A stretch of 64,000 nucleotides of DNA, from contig VXIS01000088.1 in the NCBI GenBank assembly GCA_008704415.1, positions 82,783 through 146,782 of the forward strand, given 5' to 3'. Source of the DNA: Sphaerosporella brunnea. Lineage: Eukaryota; Ascomycota; Pezizomycetes; Pezizales; Pyronemataceae. The position numbers were made by a program, and so were the translations under genes. Under the pieces are notes generated by a model that saw nothing but the letters and a program-made list of their open reading frames with translations, was not told the origin of the DNA and did no database searches. Below, one piece after another: positions 11,289 to 24,080 of the stretch. Within the stretch, counting starts at the first letter, position 1. Each line of letters opens with the position of its first letter.

Positions 11289-12500
11289 TTACATGCGGTC
11301 GTACATATGGACATCGCTCCCCATGGAATCGTAAACTCTAAAGATGCTATGTTAGTCCTGAACGTTTCTGGGCAAACCAATGGCGCATGGTGTTCAAAAA
11401 CACTCACTTTCCATAATCTTTGTCCTCCCCTAAATATTGGTAAAAAGCGGCTGGTGTAACCCAGGAATTGTCACATGCAATACCGCCTGAGCCTCGGGCC
11501 TCCTGTTGGGGTTGTACCTCTTCAAGGTAGCCCTGTGTCTGCATGACTATAAACCGCTGGTCGTAAAACCTGGGCTGCGGTTGTTGTTGTTGTTGATGGT
11601 TTGTCCATTGTATCGGACCTGCAGGCATCAGATCCAAAGCGTCGCAGCCCGTCGGGGGCGTTGGCGGGTGGTTGAAGGCCGATCCGATGGCTCCAGTGGG
11701 CTGCAACAGGCCAGGGTCAATGAAAGGGGCAGAAGTTGCGGGGATAATATCGCCAGTGACGCCGGTAGCAGGCATGCCTGGATAGCCAAATTTTGTGTTT
11801 TGAGTGTTCCGCTTCTTGTGATCAGGCTCTGGTGGTTGTTGCTGTTGAGTGATCTCGTAGCCAGAATTCCAAAGTTCTCCAGCAGTGCTCTGTGGCGATG
11901 ATTGTCGAGAGCCCGGGCTATTTGGACAGGTTCTCGATGAGTCCAGCATCTGGGTATCACTGTCGTAGCTAGTGATTTCTTCGTTTGAAATTCGGTTGTC
12001 CACTTTGGCTTGTTGGCTGATGATGTAGTTCAATGCCCGCCCAGACTTCCCATTTGCAACTTTCTCCGAATTCCAGTCAACCCCCTCAATCGCAGGCAGT
12101 TTCCCACCCTGAGCCACCATAAGCTGTTTAAAGAGAATGATAGTGGCCTTCTTGAGAGTCAGATTTTCGCTTTGAAGGGCTTCGGCAACCCTGTACACAG
12201 CGGGTCAGCCGCTGCGAGATGAAGTATATGGGTGAAGGCATACGCAGGAGATATCAGCTTATGCTGAGGGGGCTTGCGATCAGTGTAAATGCACATAACA
12301 TCGGCAGAGACACATTTGGCACATTGTTCCTTGCCGTCACACTGGAAAGACCGTCAGCCACTGGACTGCACTTTGTGCATCGAAAATAGGTAGCCTACCT
12401 TTCCTTTTTTGAGACGGCAGCGGTCACAGGCCCGAGCGACCCTCTTTCGTGGAGGTTCTTTGCCCGTATTGCTGTCCTTGGTGTTCTTGGGATGCATCAT
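11289..12500 (-). CDS. Zn(II)2Cys6 fungal transcription factor
   Basis: Four exons: 12500-12399, 12341-12244, 12190-11408 and 11346-11289, giving 346 residues with phases that close exactly. The N-terminal DNA-binding cluster has spacing C-x2-C-x6-C-x5-C-x2-C-x6-C, beginning CDRCRLKKGK and completed in exon 2, so the first intron splits the zinc cluster. Basic residues (PPRKRVAR) precede it. After the cluster comes a short heptad-like segment (VAEALQSENLTLKKA), then a Gln/Pro/Ser-rich low-complexity region typical of activation domains. There is no fungal-specific middle homology domain, so it is a short member of the class. The targets cannot be inferred. The last intron (11407-11347) has a GTGAGT donor and GACTAAC branch, which is why the gene is extended beyond the apparent stop. 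Confidence 0.88.
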
Positions 12501-15500
12501 GGCCGTGATAGGGACGCAATAATTTCACGATGCGCTTCTGGGGAAGACTTTGAACGGGGAATCAAAGCGAAGGTCTCGACGTCCAATTCTTAGGAATTTT
12601 TATAAGTCGTTGAAGTGTTTTAGAATGTCCTTTTCCCAATGTTAGAAAAGGCCGATGATGTATGTTGGTGAAAAATCGCCCAAGCCCACCTTGATTGATA
12701 CTTCTTTTTTTTTTTTTTTTTTTTTTTTTTCTCGAAGCAGAGCAGATCGAGATTAACGAGCGTTTGGTAAAACGAATGGACTTCAGTAAGAAATTACTGA
12801 GGGGTTGAGGTTGTAACGAACGCGGATGGTAGGCGGAACGGAGATGGAGGGGGAAGAAGGAGATATTTCTATGAGCTGCCGTATGGCGCCACAGGAGGAC
12901 CATGACTGCTTAGAGGGTCGTGACGTCGTGACCATACCGCTTTGAGTGGCATGGGGATTTTCTATGGGTGTTACGTGCAGTGCGGCGCGCAGCGCAGTGC
13001 AGTGCAGTGCATGTGTTCCTCCTCCTCCTCCTCGTCGTCCTCCTCCTGCTTCGAAGCTTCTCCCTTGCGCCGTGCAATCCCTCAGTCCCTGAACACTTTA
13101 AGCGGCTCTTTGAAATAGTCTCTCCCTCCGGGATTCTTTATGTATTGCTTGTAGGTATGTAAGTATGTATACGGAGTACCAAGTACTTAGGTAAGTACTA
13201 AGTATCTAGAGCAAAGTACACCATGCTCTCTGCGCCATCGACAGAACCTCCTTCCGTCCTATCGGAGCCCGGGGCGGTTCCTATGCTATGTTAAGCAGCA
13301 AGCGATGGATGATGGATGAGTGGGATGGGAAGGACCACTCGCATCCCTGACACTGCACAGACTTCCCGTGTGTGGGAATTGTGGAGGCCGGCACGCCGAC
13401 TCAAACGACAGCACACTGATGTGGAGCTCCTTCGTTTCGTCCTTTCCGGGCAAACAACACCAGTACATAGTACCAGCAGGAGAGGAGACAGAACAACAGC
13501 GCGGGGTGCACGCAGCCAAGAAAGAGAAGGGTCTGGTCCTTTTTCCCCCGAATCCTGGTTGCAGGTGCAGGCAGGCAGATGGATAAATTGAAAAAGACAC
13601 ACACAAACTGCCCCCCTCGTGAGAACCGTTTCTAGCACTTCTCCGGCATGTCGAGCCGCGAACTTTCTGCGGGCTGTCAAAGACTCACTCCATTAAGGTG
13701 TTTCTCAGCTCACGGTGCATGCAGGGTTGTCTCTCAATCCCTCAAGCCTCCTTCTGCGCGCCACTATTTTCTGGCATTACACCGAAAAATCGTAGAGCAC
13801 AAATGCCCAGAAGCCTCAACAGCTTCCCTGGTGCTTCGATCATGCACGGATCCGGAACGGTGCTTGACGTTGTCAGAAGCGAGTTCCATGCGAACATGGC
13901 TGAGCAATAGCCGATAATGGTTCTCCGTTCCTTTACGTATGTTTCCATCCGTCAGCTGCCCCGATTCCAACATGATATGTAGTTAACTACCCCATATTAT
14001 TGTCATTGGCCATCGAACAGCCCCATCGCCGGCTCCATGCGCAAATGTTGAGCCCGCAGAATGTGTAGACATACATACATATGCATGCATGCTGACAGAG
14101 CCCCAGCCCCGATGCATGTATTTTGAGCCAGCCTGCCAAAATCAACAGGTACATATCCGATTGGAGCCACTGCATGCCGAATCCATCGAGCAATGCCTCC
14201 TAAAAGCCACCGCTCGCCTTGGCTGTGAATCTACTCTCTATCGGCCCAGTAACCGAGGGCTAATCAAAAAATAGCGTTCCATACAAGTTCAGACGACGAG
14301 GTATCTAGAGTACATCACATGCATTGGAGAAAAGGAGCACTGGCGGAACTTTCCATGGAGTGCAGAACTAGACTGGCTGACCTTTAGATATAATGGTACC
14401 GCCATGCCCGGTTTGTACCTGAAATTAAGCTCGAACCACATGGACTGCGGACACTACCTAGGGGGCGTATTAAGCATTCTGATCTGCGCGTTGACGTGCA
14501 GCCGCAAAAGCCACTGGTCAACTACCGGGGAGAGACACCTGCTGACCTTTAAATTGTGGATCAAAAGCATTGTTCCACTTCTCGTGCAGGTACTAATTAT
14601 AAGTCCAGCCGTCATCGACATTGGGTGGGACAACCCTGCTAATTATAAAAGGCCCGAATGTTAACGTTGTGATTACCTCATTCACGTTGTTTTATATTTC
14701 CTGCGCCTATGAGGGGGGTCTGTCATTGGAGTATCCGGAATGTCAGGTGACGGGACGCAGGAAGTCCAAAGAATTGTCAATCCCTCATGTAACACTGGAG
14801 ATGCGAATGATAGTCAGTGACGGGTCACTCAGGGCATCGAATCATCACTGTCTATCACTCGATCAAGGCCTTCCATAACCTGGTGTCTGCTGTCCTGGTA
14901 TGTTAGCTTTTGTTCGCTGGGTCCAGAATCATGAGGTGCTGTCCAGTGTGTATCATGCTTTGGTCATAGCTCCCCCGACAGCCTTCAAATTCACGGTGTT
15001 TTGAGGAAAGCTGAGGGAGACTTTGCGATTGGGTAGGGGGCTGCCAACCTCGCAGCTGGCGGCAGTGGCATCGGACCCAAAACGGTACGGAAATGTGATT
15101 GCGGAAAGGCTGCAGGGGAAATTTACGAAAGGCTGAACGATCTTGCGTGTACCTAGATAGGCAGTTGACGCATGAGATGAAGCTCTTTCCTTGCGAAGGA
15201 TTTGGAGTTTTTTTGGGTGATTGGCTGGGGGCATCGGACCGACGCTCTTGAAAGCTTAATCTGGAGTAGTAAACAGGCATGATTGAGCGTTTTTTCTGGA
15301 GCCGAATGGCTAGCTCCTTCACAAAAAGGAGCACGTAAGCTCATTGTTGTTGATTGAAGCCTGCCGTCCGCGCCCAAAGTCTTTGGGTCTGAATAATTGA
15401 GCTTATCGCTTGTTGTGAATCTCTGATCCGCGAGAAGTTGAAAAATACGGTCTTCATCTCTTGCCGCACAGCGTGCCAATTGACGTTCGTGGTTTATATA

Positions 15501-17468
15501 ATGTTGGTATCAGTCTCGGCCTTCATATCTGATGATTCCTCTAAGCCCATGACCGAAAGTAGAGTACTTGCTCCATGCTTAGAATATCGTAATTCCTTCT
15601 CTTACGCTGTAGTACCGTGCAAACAGATGTTCTGGGAACGCAAAAGCCGAGACAGTTGCCTTATCTTTGAATTGACTGTGAGATAGTTAATACGTAAACT
15701 AATGTGAGGAGAAGGGAAGGCTTTGCTGTGGTGATGGTTGAGTTGTGCTCGACAGGGATGCCGAGGCGGAGTTGATAAGCAGACATCAGCCGCATGATTG
15801 TAGACAGATCCAATGTGGTGACAGACGTGGTGGGGGAGGTTTGGCTTCGTTTGTGCGTCTGAAACAAATTTATGGCGTATATCCGCATAAATTGAGGCTT
15901 CAACCATTGTTTTGGTGGGTGTGAGCGGAGAAAGCGGCGAGCTAGCGGCCATATGATGGCGGGCATCAACCTTAAATCGCCTTGCAGTGTGAAAGCCGGA
16001 TGTCAACTTTTCATCACATTAAAGGACACAAGATCCTGGCAGTGGTCAACCCTCAGAGGCCGGCGCCGTGACAGCTACCTAGTAAAAATAAGCATCAATT
16101 GCAACATCATAGGAGCTGGACCTGCCGGCCAGAAGGTTGAACAGACGCGCCGTTGCCAAGAGTCCAAGACACTAGCCTTCCCGCCGTCCCTAGTATCCAC
16201 GTGCTCGCTTCGCTTAACTGGGCTGCACACCCCGCTCATAGCGCGTCAATCAGCCAGCCCATGAGTATGTCTCCACAGAAAAACTACTTGCTGAAAAGGC
16301 CATAGGGAAATAAAAGCCCCATGAGAGACTTGCAAGCTTGTCGAAGACGCTGAAGCCGGCATCGATATTGCAGCTTATAATCAAACCTCCTGCTCATGAC
16401 TCCGTGGTTGATGACTCCTAAAGCAAAGGGAAAATGTCAATTTATCGTCACAGAGAGGCATGCTTTAGCGTTCTCCTGTTGAGGGCAAGGCATGCCATTG
16501 TGCAAGACCCATCTATGCTTGGGATGAAATTGAAGCAAATCAAGCTATAGGTAGCTGACGAGGGTGGCAACTATTCACAACCATCTGAGAGAACACTCAG
16601 AAGACGAGTGGAGTAAGATTCTGCCTTGTGAGTGCTCCGGTACATTGAGGAGATAGAGAAAGATGTCGGATATATATGAAACAGCGTCCGGCCTACCATA
16701 TATCTACCTCTAGGCAGGTAGGTATTTGATTCTGTCAACTGGATATCGGAAAAATAGGTTCGAGGGGATCACGAGCACCCATTTGATGAAGCGAAAGCCG
16801 TCAATTGCACCGCTCTGATGACTGTGTGGTTTGTTATTTCAACCAGCGTAATCCACATGATCAGGCCTATGTCCAAATACATGGCGTGTGCGCTCAAAAG
16901 TCGAAGCGACGTTTGGTGATCGTCGCATCATCACCAAAACAAGCAAAATACAAGAAGCTCGTCACTGATCGTTTTCGTTGAGGCCTGTTCCGCGTTTTGT
17001 TGAATGACGGGTTTCGCCGGAATCGGGAAATCGCATGATCACGCAGGAGACATTGCAGAAAAGGCGAGCCGCCCAAGCAGAGCATCGAACTCCACATCTC
17101 CAACGTTTTCTTTCTCTTGGCCGTGCAACACATACACAGTCGCATCGCACTTCATTGCAACCATCCTTGTCGCGTCGTACGACAAGGCTGTTATCGATAT
17201 ATCTCAACCCCGCCTCGAGCTTCAAGCGTCGTTGCTGCAACACTCTCCATTCGCTGCTCCCACAACAAGCGACCATTACGCTCGCATATCTCGCCACCTC
17301 CTAACTGCCATCATCGTTGAATAATCTTGCTTCAAGTTCACCGACCGCCAACGCCAAGCTGCCCATTTCGCCGTTGCAGCTCGGAATACCCAGCGGAGCG
17401 CGATAAGCTGCTCAGCTCGCAATCAGGACCTCTGAGCAAACAAACCACCGACTGCAAACACGCCCAGG
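12501..17468. other. ~5-kb gene-free region
   Basis: I see no supportable gene here on either strand. Contents noted are a T26 run at 12705-12730, GCAGT/GCGCA short repeats at 12977-13012, a CTC/CTG-rich tract at 13018-13050, and TAAGTAC/TATGTA tracts at 13153-13205. The final ~400 bp (from about 17080) is pyrimidine-rich with many CAAC triplets and is the likely promoter and 5' UTR of SDS23. Confidence 0.5.
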
Positions 17469-19251
17469 ATGTCGTCAGACGCCCCTCGCCAAAACCGCCA
17501 GTCGTCGCCGGCCACCTATGGAGCGCCACCAAGCTTGTCTTCCCGGCCCAGCACCGGTAGTCTCCGAGGCGCGCCCCCGCCGTCCCCACGCTCGCCGTCC
17601 CGACATCCTTCTACGCTCCATACCTCCATGGCAGATCTATTGTCGACGCCTCCATTGCCGAAGCAAGAAGGAGCTGTTCCGAGAGACTGGCGAACCGTTA
17701 CTGCTGGAGAGCTAGTCGACCATCAGGTGCTTCGCTATGTGGAGCTTGACACTCCCGTCGAAACTGCATGCCAGGTACTATCTGTGCCTTTGTTTTGTTG
17801 TAATATCTAGTCACGCGCGCTTCGTAAAGCTCAATGCAGTCGTGATATCTGCTCTTCATGACTGGGCCATCGGGCGTAGAGGCTTGAGCTAATATTTTCA
17901 CTGTAGATTCTGATTGACTACGGACTGTCATCTCTCCCTATTCGCACAGCTCCCAACGACGAGAGTGTATGCGGGACCTTCGACTACACAGATCTAAATG
18001 CCTTTTTGCTACTAATCATGGGGCTTTACCAACCAGATGAAGACGAGGATTTATCTTCGTTCGAGGAGCTTGCAAAGAAAGCTCGTGCTGGAGGTTCAAT
18101 TCCGGTGAAGTTGGTAAAAGATCTTGGAAAGAAGGGTCCTTTCGTCACTGTGCCGGAATCTGCCCATTTGACAAAGGTCGTCGAAACCCTCGGCAGCGGT
18201 GTCCATCGCATTGCGGTAGTGAGGGAGGGAACAAACAAGGTGATCGGGATTATAAGTCAACTGCGTTTAATTCGCTTCTTCTGGGAATATGGAAGATGTT
18301 TCTCTAGCATCGAAGCACTCTATCCGTGTAGCTTGCGGGAGCTCAACATTGGCTCTAACTCCGTCATCTCTATAAAGTAATTCCCTCTGGCTCACTTTCG
18401 ATTTCCAGTCTGTTAGCACGCAGCCACGAAATCTTTCACAGGGTCTGCTGCATGATCAGTTTCATTGCTAACTAAGAACAGTGGAGACAGGATAGTGCTT
18501 GATGCGCTTGAGTTGATGAACACGGAGGGGGTTTCATCATTAGCTGTGGTTGATAATCAGCACAATGTCATTGGGAACATATCAACAGCTGATGTCAAGG
18601 TACGCATAATGCAATGCGAGTGAGCCCCATGCTGATAGGTCGTTGTTCTAGTACCTCACGAGGTCCAGTTCTATCCCGCTATTAAAGACAACATGCTTCC
18701 ATTTCCTCACGGTTGTTCTGACCGATAGAGGACTGACCGATGGCAAAGATTCGTACCCGGTGTTCCATGTCAATCCGCAGTCCTCTTTGGCCCACACGGT
18801 TGCAAAGATCGTGGCAACGCAAGCACACAGGTGCATATTTCTCGACTCTAATCCCACTATTACCCTTGACTGATCTATCCTTAGGATGTGGATTGTGGAG
18901 ACGTCTAGCCCTGCATCGAGCGCTCCTCCAACTCCAACCATTTCTCCAGCGGTTCCGGCCTCAAGCACACTGCCTCCGCATCATCCTTCAGCCTTTTCTC
19001 CTCCTGGGAATACCGGCCTACTGCCAGGAATGAGAATGGGTGGCAGATTAACCGGAGTTGTTTCGCTTACCGACATTCTGCATCTCATCGCTAGAAGTGC
19101 CGGACTGGCCCCCGAAGATCCAAATGAAGCAAGACGCCAGCGGCGCCGTAGCTCGTCCAGTTCGATGAGGGCGAGCTTCGATCAAGGTAGAAGCTCAATT
19201 GACCTTCGTGAGCTGCGAGAACACCGTGGATCCATCGAAATTCGCAGGTGA
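17469..19251 (+). CDS. SDS23: SDS23/Moc1-like CBS-domain regulator
   Basis: Five exons: 17469-17774, 17907-18376, 18482-18599, 18652-18830 and 18885-19251, giving 479 residues. The N-terminus is Ser/Pro-rich and disordered. Then come 'RDWRTVTAGELVD' and a series of CBS-type repeats, with segments such as HRIAVVREGTNKVIGIISQL and VSSLAVVDNQHNVIGNISTA showing the typical beta-alpha-beta ending in a G-I/N-I-S strand. The C-terminal part is Pro/Ser-rich, contains a further CBS-like end (GVVSLTDILHLIAR), and closes with a Ser/Arg-rich tail. The family (S. pombe sds23/moc1, yeast SDS23/24) links nutrient and stress signals to the cell cycle and inhibits PP2A-type phosphatase. Length and layout fit the family. 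All four introns have AG acceptors and consistent phases. Confidence 0.9.
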
Positions 19252-19497
19252 TATGTTCACTCTGGCTATGTTTCGACATTTGCAATGCTTGCAGGCTGTC
19301 GTATATGAGATTGGCTCGACTGTTGTTCCCTTTGTAATATTACTGTTTTCTGCTGGGCTCGTGGTACATGCGCTCGTTGCTGGAGATCACAGGTTTTTTT
19401 TGAACGAACACGCAGTTTGCTTGCATCTTCTTGTTGATGTTTCTTTTACTGGAAATTAACTATAGCGATAAGCAATAAGAGAGAATCATCGGGTGAC

Positions 19498-19919
19498 TGT
19501 TGCGGCCCGGAGGGCCTTGTAGAGCGGAGCGGGGTAGAGTGCTGGCGAGCGGCGTGGAGTGCTGAGTAGTGAGGCGGGGAGGGTTTACCTCCCCGAACGT
19601 TCTGGTGGACAATAGCATCTTCTTCTTCTTCTGACTGCCGCCTTCTCTGATCGTTAGTGGACTCTACTGCATCCTCATCGTCGTCCGTACGTCAACAGTG
19701 ACACTGTTGGAAACTGGCTTTCTAGGCAAGGATAAGGACGAGTGAGATGGTGTGATTAGGGTTTAGGATATCACCGAGTGATATACAATGAAGCTATAAG
19801 ATGTATAAGACGCAGCTAGATCAGCCTGTAAGATAGTAATAATACAATTGCCTTTCCCATCACCATCCTACCACCACTTCGGCTAAGCCTCAACACCTAC
19901 ACGTCAACCACTTTCAACA
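19498..19919. mobile_element. Possible solo LTR (copia-like), 422 bp
   Basis: The segment begins TGTTGCGGCC and ends TTTCAACA, giving the 5'-TGTTG...CAACA-3' ends usual for LTRs. The interior is non-coding, with a 'TGATATACAATGAAG' patch and a late TAATAATACAATTGCC patch like LTR transcription regions. Flanks are GTGAC and GACAC, which do not make a clean 5-bp duplication, and no partner LTR is in the window. The rest of the 19252-20013 gap holds nothing else. Confidence 0.4.
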
Positions 19920-20013
19920 GACACTATATGAATGCCAAGAACTCTGGTGAAACGTCAAAAGTTCCTTTAGCGCTTCAGCAAGCACCAAACTACACGAGAC
20001 ACCACGAGACACC

Positions 20014-21164
20014 ATGATCATTCGGAGAGCACTGATACGAGGGAGTCTGTAGCCCTTTTGCCAACTATGCGCGGGAAGCCATGCTGAGTGACTCAACTTC
20101 TAGGTCGATTGATGCAGTCCCCCCTGCGGTCCTTCGTTCGCGGTCTGGGGACCCACCCTCAATCGGACCTTTCCCAAGGAAAGCACCTTCCGGAGCACTC
20201 TCAGACTCCCGGAAACCCCGAAAACGGTTTCAAGAAGCGGCCCATTGACGAAGGAAACCCAATGACGCTGAAAGATGAATTTGAAATGTTGCAGAAATTC
20301 AGTATGTTTGCCTCCCCAACATCCCCGAGCCGGCGCGATCAAGCCACTCTTCCCGGACATCTGCTTACCTTTCTTCTCTCCTTCCTGCAGGAAAGTCAAC
20401 CGGAACTCTAGGAACCCGCATAGCGCCTCACTACAAGCCGCACGCGGCGGCCGCTCACCCGCCTGCCCCGCAGGACATCACGCTTGAGCTCCTCCTCGCG
20501 GCCGGCGCGCACCTGGGCCACTCCACGTCGCTGTGGAACCCCGGAAACCAGCGCTACATCTTCGGTATCCGTCAAGGCATCCACATCATTTCTCTCGAGC
20601 AGACGGCGGCGCACTTGCGGCGCGCGGCAAAGGTTGTCGAGGGCGTCGCCCGCAACGGTGGTCTCGTGCTGTTCGTTGGAAGCCGTCAGGGTCAGGACAG
20701 ATGCGTTGTTGAGGCTGCCAAGAGGGCTGGTGGCTGCCATCTGTTCGAGAAGTGGGTGCCCGGAACTATCACAAATGGTTCTAGAATCGTCGGTGCCGGT
20801 GCGGTCATCGAGAAGGATTTTTCCGACAGGGAAAATCCTAAAGGCCCCATTGAAAATGCGGATCCTATCAGGCCTGATCTGGTCGTGTGTTTGAACCCGC
20901 TGGAGAATTATATCATGCTCCACGAGTGCGCGAGCACTAATATTCCTACTATTGGTGTCATTGATACCGATGCCGACCCTACCTGGGTCACCTATCCCAT
21001 TCCCGCGAATGATGACAGGTGAGTTTTCCGTGTGCGCTTTTGGTTTCGATGACTAATTGTATCGATTCAGTTTGCGGTGCACACAGTTGATTGCTGGTAT
21101 CCTCGGACGTGCAGCTGAAGCCGGCCGGTTGGCCAGGATTGCAAAAGCAGAAACGCAGTTGTAG
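20014..21164 (+). CDS. MRP4: Mitochondrial small-subunit ribosomal protein uS2m
   Basis: Exons 20014-20044, 20104-20301, 20391-21018 and 21071-21164 give 316 residues. The first 11 codons (MIIRRALIRGS) plus the next Arg-rich segment make a mitochondrial targeting sequence. The core shows the uS2 family signature: LLLAAGAHLGHSTSLWNP, the RYIFGIRQGIHIISLEQT strand-helix, LFVGSRQGQD, the PDLVVCLNP segment and a NIPTIGVIDTDADPTWVTYP block. It belongs to the mitoribosomal small subunit. The short first exon relies on a GTCTGT donor, which is slightly unusual. Without it, translation could start at the in-frame ATG at 20114, inside the targeting peptide. It is convergent with the YMC1-like gene, about 190 bp apart. 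Confidence 0.9.
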
Positions 21165-21351
21165 ATACCTGGGGCGTAGAGGGCATGAATTTTAGGAACC
21201 TTGTATTTATAGAAAGAAACAGATGTCACGCTCGGTATAGATATCCGGGCTTTTTCTTGTATTACTGCTCTCCTTTCTCCAAAATACAAGTCTATAACAA
21301 AGCCATTGGGTATTTTCCCCTCAATCCTGCCGTTTGCGGCGCTTGCTTGAT

Positions 21352-22621
21352 CTAATTGATCAACCTCATGGTGGTTTCGACGCTGTTTGATGGTCAGAAA
21401 TCGTTGGACCTAGAAAGTGAAGAATTGCAAGTGAGGGCATGCATACACAAAGAATGTACCTGCCGATACAGGCATAGCCCTCATGAGGGTCGGCGTCAAC
21501 CCGCGCCAGAAGCCCATCAGCCCTTCCTGAGCCCAGACTTTCTTGGTGCAATCGATGGCACCCTTGTACTGCTGCTTCCCGGGTTTGAAGCCATCGGTTT
21601 GCAGCTTACTCTTGATCACATCGAAGGGATAACTGGCAAGCCACAATGCCTCACCGGCGAGTCCTCCGTACAAGGCGATCTTCCACGAGGGGATGTCCTC
21701 ACGCTTGGTGTGCTTCATGGTTTGCTTCATCAGATACTCGAACGTCAGGAACCACACACCGTACGCTTGCGCCTCACGCAGAAGCGTAACGCCAGTTCCG
21801 CGGTACAGTCCATTGCCCACACCCGCCACCGAGATCAGCTTCTTGATGCAGTCCAGCGGGCCGTTGTAGAGGGCGTTAGCGCCGTGAGGTTGTGTTTGCA
21901 GCCGGATACGGACATGTTCGATCGGGGAGGAGAGAACGGCTGTGAAGGATACAAAATTAGACATCTCACCTCCTCGCGCAAACATAGAATCTACTCTAGG
22001 GTTCATGGAGAGCCGCACTGTTTGCGATTCCGGCGGCCGCGCCGGCAAGGTAGTATTGACCGTAGGTCAAGTCCGTGCGCTCTGGGTTGTGTTTCTTGTT
22101 GTGGGTCTCGAAACGGCGGCGGGCTTCATGAAATGCGCCGAATTGCACGGATACGCAGGCACCGATTCCGATCAGAGGCGTCAAAGTTCCCTACACGTCA
22201 CGCCAAATGGGTAAGATTGCCGGTCGGCCGATTTGGGTTTGGAGGGGGGGACGGTTTTATAGTGCTGGATTTTTTTTTTTTTTTTTTTTTTTTTTACTTC
22301 TTTGCTTTCCGCACCTTGTAGAATGCCAAAGGACCCTCGTTCTTGTAGATTTTCTTTGCGGCGTCGAACGCATTGGTATAATGTGAGGTGGTTTGCAATC
22401 GGACCTTGATGATGTCTACGTCGGCAACGAGTGAAGTTAGAAACGCAGGACAACGACACGCGTTCGGCGGGAGAAGGAGAAAACTTGCCGAATGGCTGGC
22501 CTATGGAATGAATGTTAGCTTGCTATTTCAGTGGTGGCCGTCGAATGCTCGAGATACGCATGTTACCAATTAGCACCTGAGCTACACCTCCCGCCGCCCC
22601 CGCGAAAAGATCCTTCAACAT
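21352..22621 (-). CDS. YMC1: Mitochondrial carrier, YMC1-type (organic acid / amino-acid-linked carrier)
   Basis: Six exons: 22621-22567, 22500-22489, 22415-22315, 22190-22019, 21939-21447 and 21382-21352, giving 287 residues. Three mitochondrial-carrier repeats are visible, with PF/PI-D/E signatures QPFDIIKVRLQ, SPIEHVRIRLQ and YPFDVIKSKLQ. The blocks GTLTPLIGIGACVSVQFG and SPIEHVRIRLQTQ match the YMC1/YMC2 branch, often annotated as carnitine/acylcarnitine carriers. It sits in the inner mitochondrial membrane. Exon 2 is a 12-nt microexon (GCCAGCCATTCG). The intron after it starts GC, not GT (GCAAGT...CTAAC...TAG), and only this splicing restores the first signature. The third intron contains a T26 tract. 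The C-terminus VVETTMRLIN requires the last small exon. Confidence 0.9.
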
Positions 22622-24080
22622 TCGCCCGGCGCCTGCATCGTCACTTCCCATTTTTTGATACGGCCGATTGCACACACGTCACGGTCTGCGCAGATGCGAT
22701 TGGGTCGTCGGTGGGAGACTGGGGAACAAAAGTGGAAGCGATAAGCCTGTTGGGTGTTCAGCAAACTGTAGAAAGAGGACACCGGACGGTTGCATGTCAA
22801 GCGACGGGCATAGTACAGGAAAAGCTGATACAATTTCTTAATGATACATAAGAAAGACTGATTTGCCGGAAGCAGCAAGTATGCTGTTTGCATTGTGGCG
22901 TTCTGGCGCAATTTTTTTGCACTTTTTTTTTTTTTTTTTTAAAAAAAAACAAAAAAAAAACAAACAGACGTGGTCTGCAACAAAAACACCTTCCCAAGCG
23001 AGAAAAAAACAGTGCTCCGGACACTTGGTTACCCGGCTGTGGCTGGCACCACACCAAAATTTGCGGGGTGCGACACTTGCAAGCAGCACCCCCGCAATGC
23101 AGCGCTGCACTGCCGTTCAGGGAGGTAATAGTTTTCATGGGTAGTGGTCTCCAAGGCTCTTTTCATTTCGTACCGTCTCTTCTTTCATTTTTTGTACCAA
23201 GTACACTGCCCGGGCGCTCGGCCTTTTTTTTTTATTTTTGGTGGGGCGTGAGCCGGGTAGCAAGGTGTTCGGATCATTGTATTTTGGTCTAGCAGAGCCT
23301 CACTGTCTGGCTTCTGTGGGAAGGTTTGCTTTCGCCTACTAGTAAGGCGGGCTGGGATAAGGGAAACGTTCTATCTTCACCTGATCACGCGTCTCAGCAT
23401 GCTTGCTTTGCATGCCGGTGCAATCGCTGCCGAGCAGGTTTTTCGGGAGAACTAGGTGGCTGTTTGTTGTTCTGGCATTCAGCAGGCAATCAATCGGAGG
23501 AAGGAGGGACAGCAAAGATGCACCAGGAATTCTGTCGTCCAGGTGGCGGCGCGTTGCTGTTGCTGCTGCTCAGGACGCGTCCCCCCCACTTTGCTGTTGC
23601 GGGGTATTGGATCGGCAGAGCACACGCACGCGCCCTGCCAAAATCTGGAATTTGAGGAGCGCAAACTGCTAGGAAACCCCCTCCAAAAAAGCCGGGGAAA
23701 TTCAGAAAAAAATCCAGAACAAAGTGTAGACGTGTCTGACGAGCCCTGCGATCTGGTTGGAGAGCCCTACCGACAGGGGTGGCGTCGGCAAGCGACGATC
23801 TTTCGCTTCTAGAAACGCGGGCAACGTCCATCGCCAAATCGCCAAATCGCCAAATCGCAAAACTTTATTTGCTTTGCAGCAAACGACCCCTACCGACCCG
23901 AGCCTTTCGTCCTTTCGCAAAAGGACTATATTAAGCCGCGATTTTCTCCTCTTCCCTTCCTTCTTTCATCCTTGACTTTTAACCTCCAACCCCAAACCAT
24001 CACCACTTCTCCAAGTTCTTCAGCCACTTTTCGACGACAAACCTCTACTTCATCTAACTTTCATCAACAAGTCAACTGCC
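22622..24080. promoter_or_regulatory. Divergent intergenic region between the carrier and Argonaute genes
   Basis: About 1.46 kb, no gene seen. It carries a T/A homopolymer block (about 22923-22975), a short CGCCAAAT tandem repeat at 23829-23860, and a CT/CAAC-rich segment from about 23940 that is the probable transcription start and 5' UTR region of Argonaute. Confidence 0.5.

Noticed and set aside
15602..16006. Open frames of 100-134 codons on the minus strand
   Set aside because: Two overlapping frames, no domain, no splice context and low-complexity composition; not distinguishable from chance.
20081..20120. Alternative uS2m start near 20088 without the first intron
   Set aside because: The codon at 20088 is GTG, not ATG. 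The ATG at 20081 is out of frame. The ATG at 20014 with a 59-nt intron gives a better targeting peptide.
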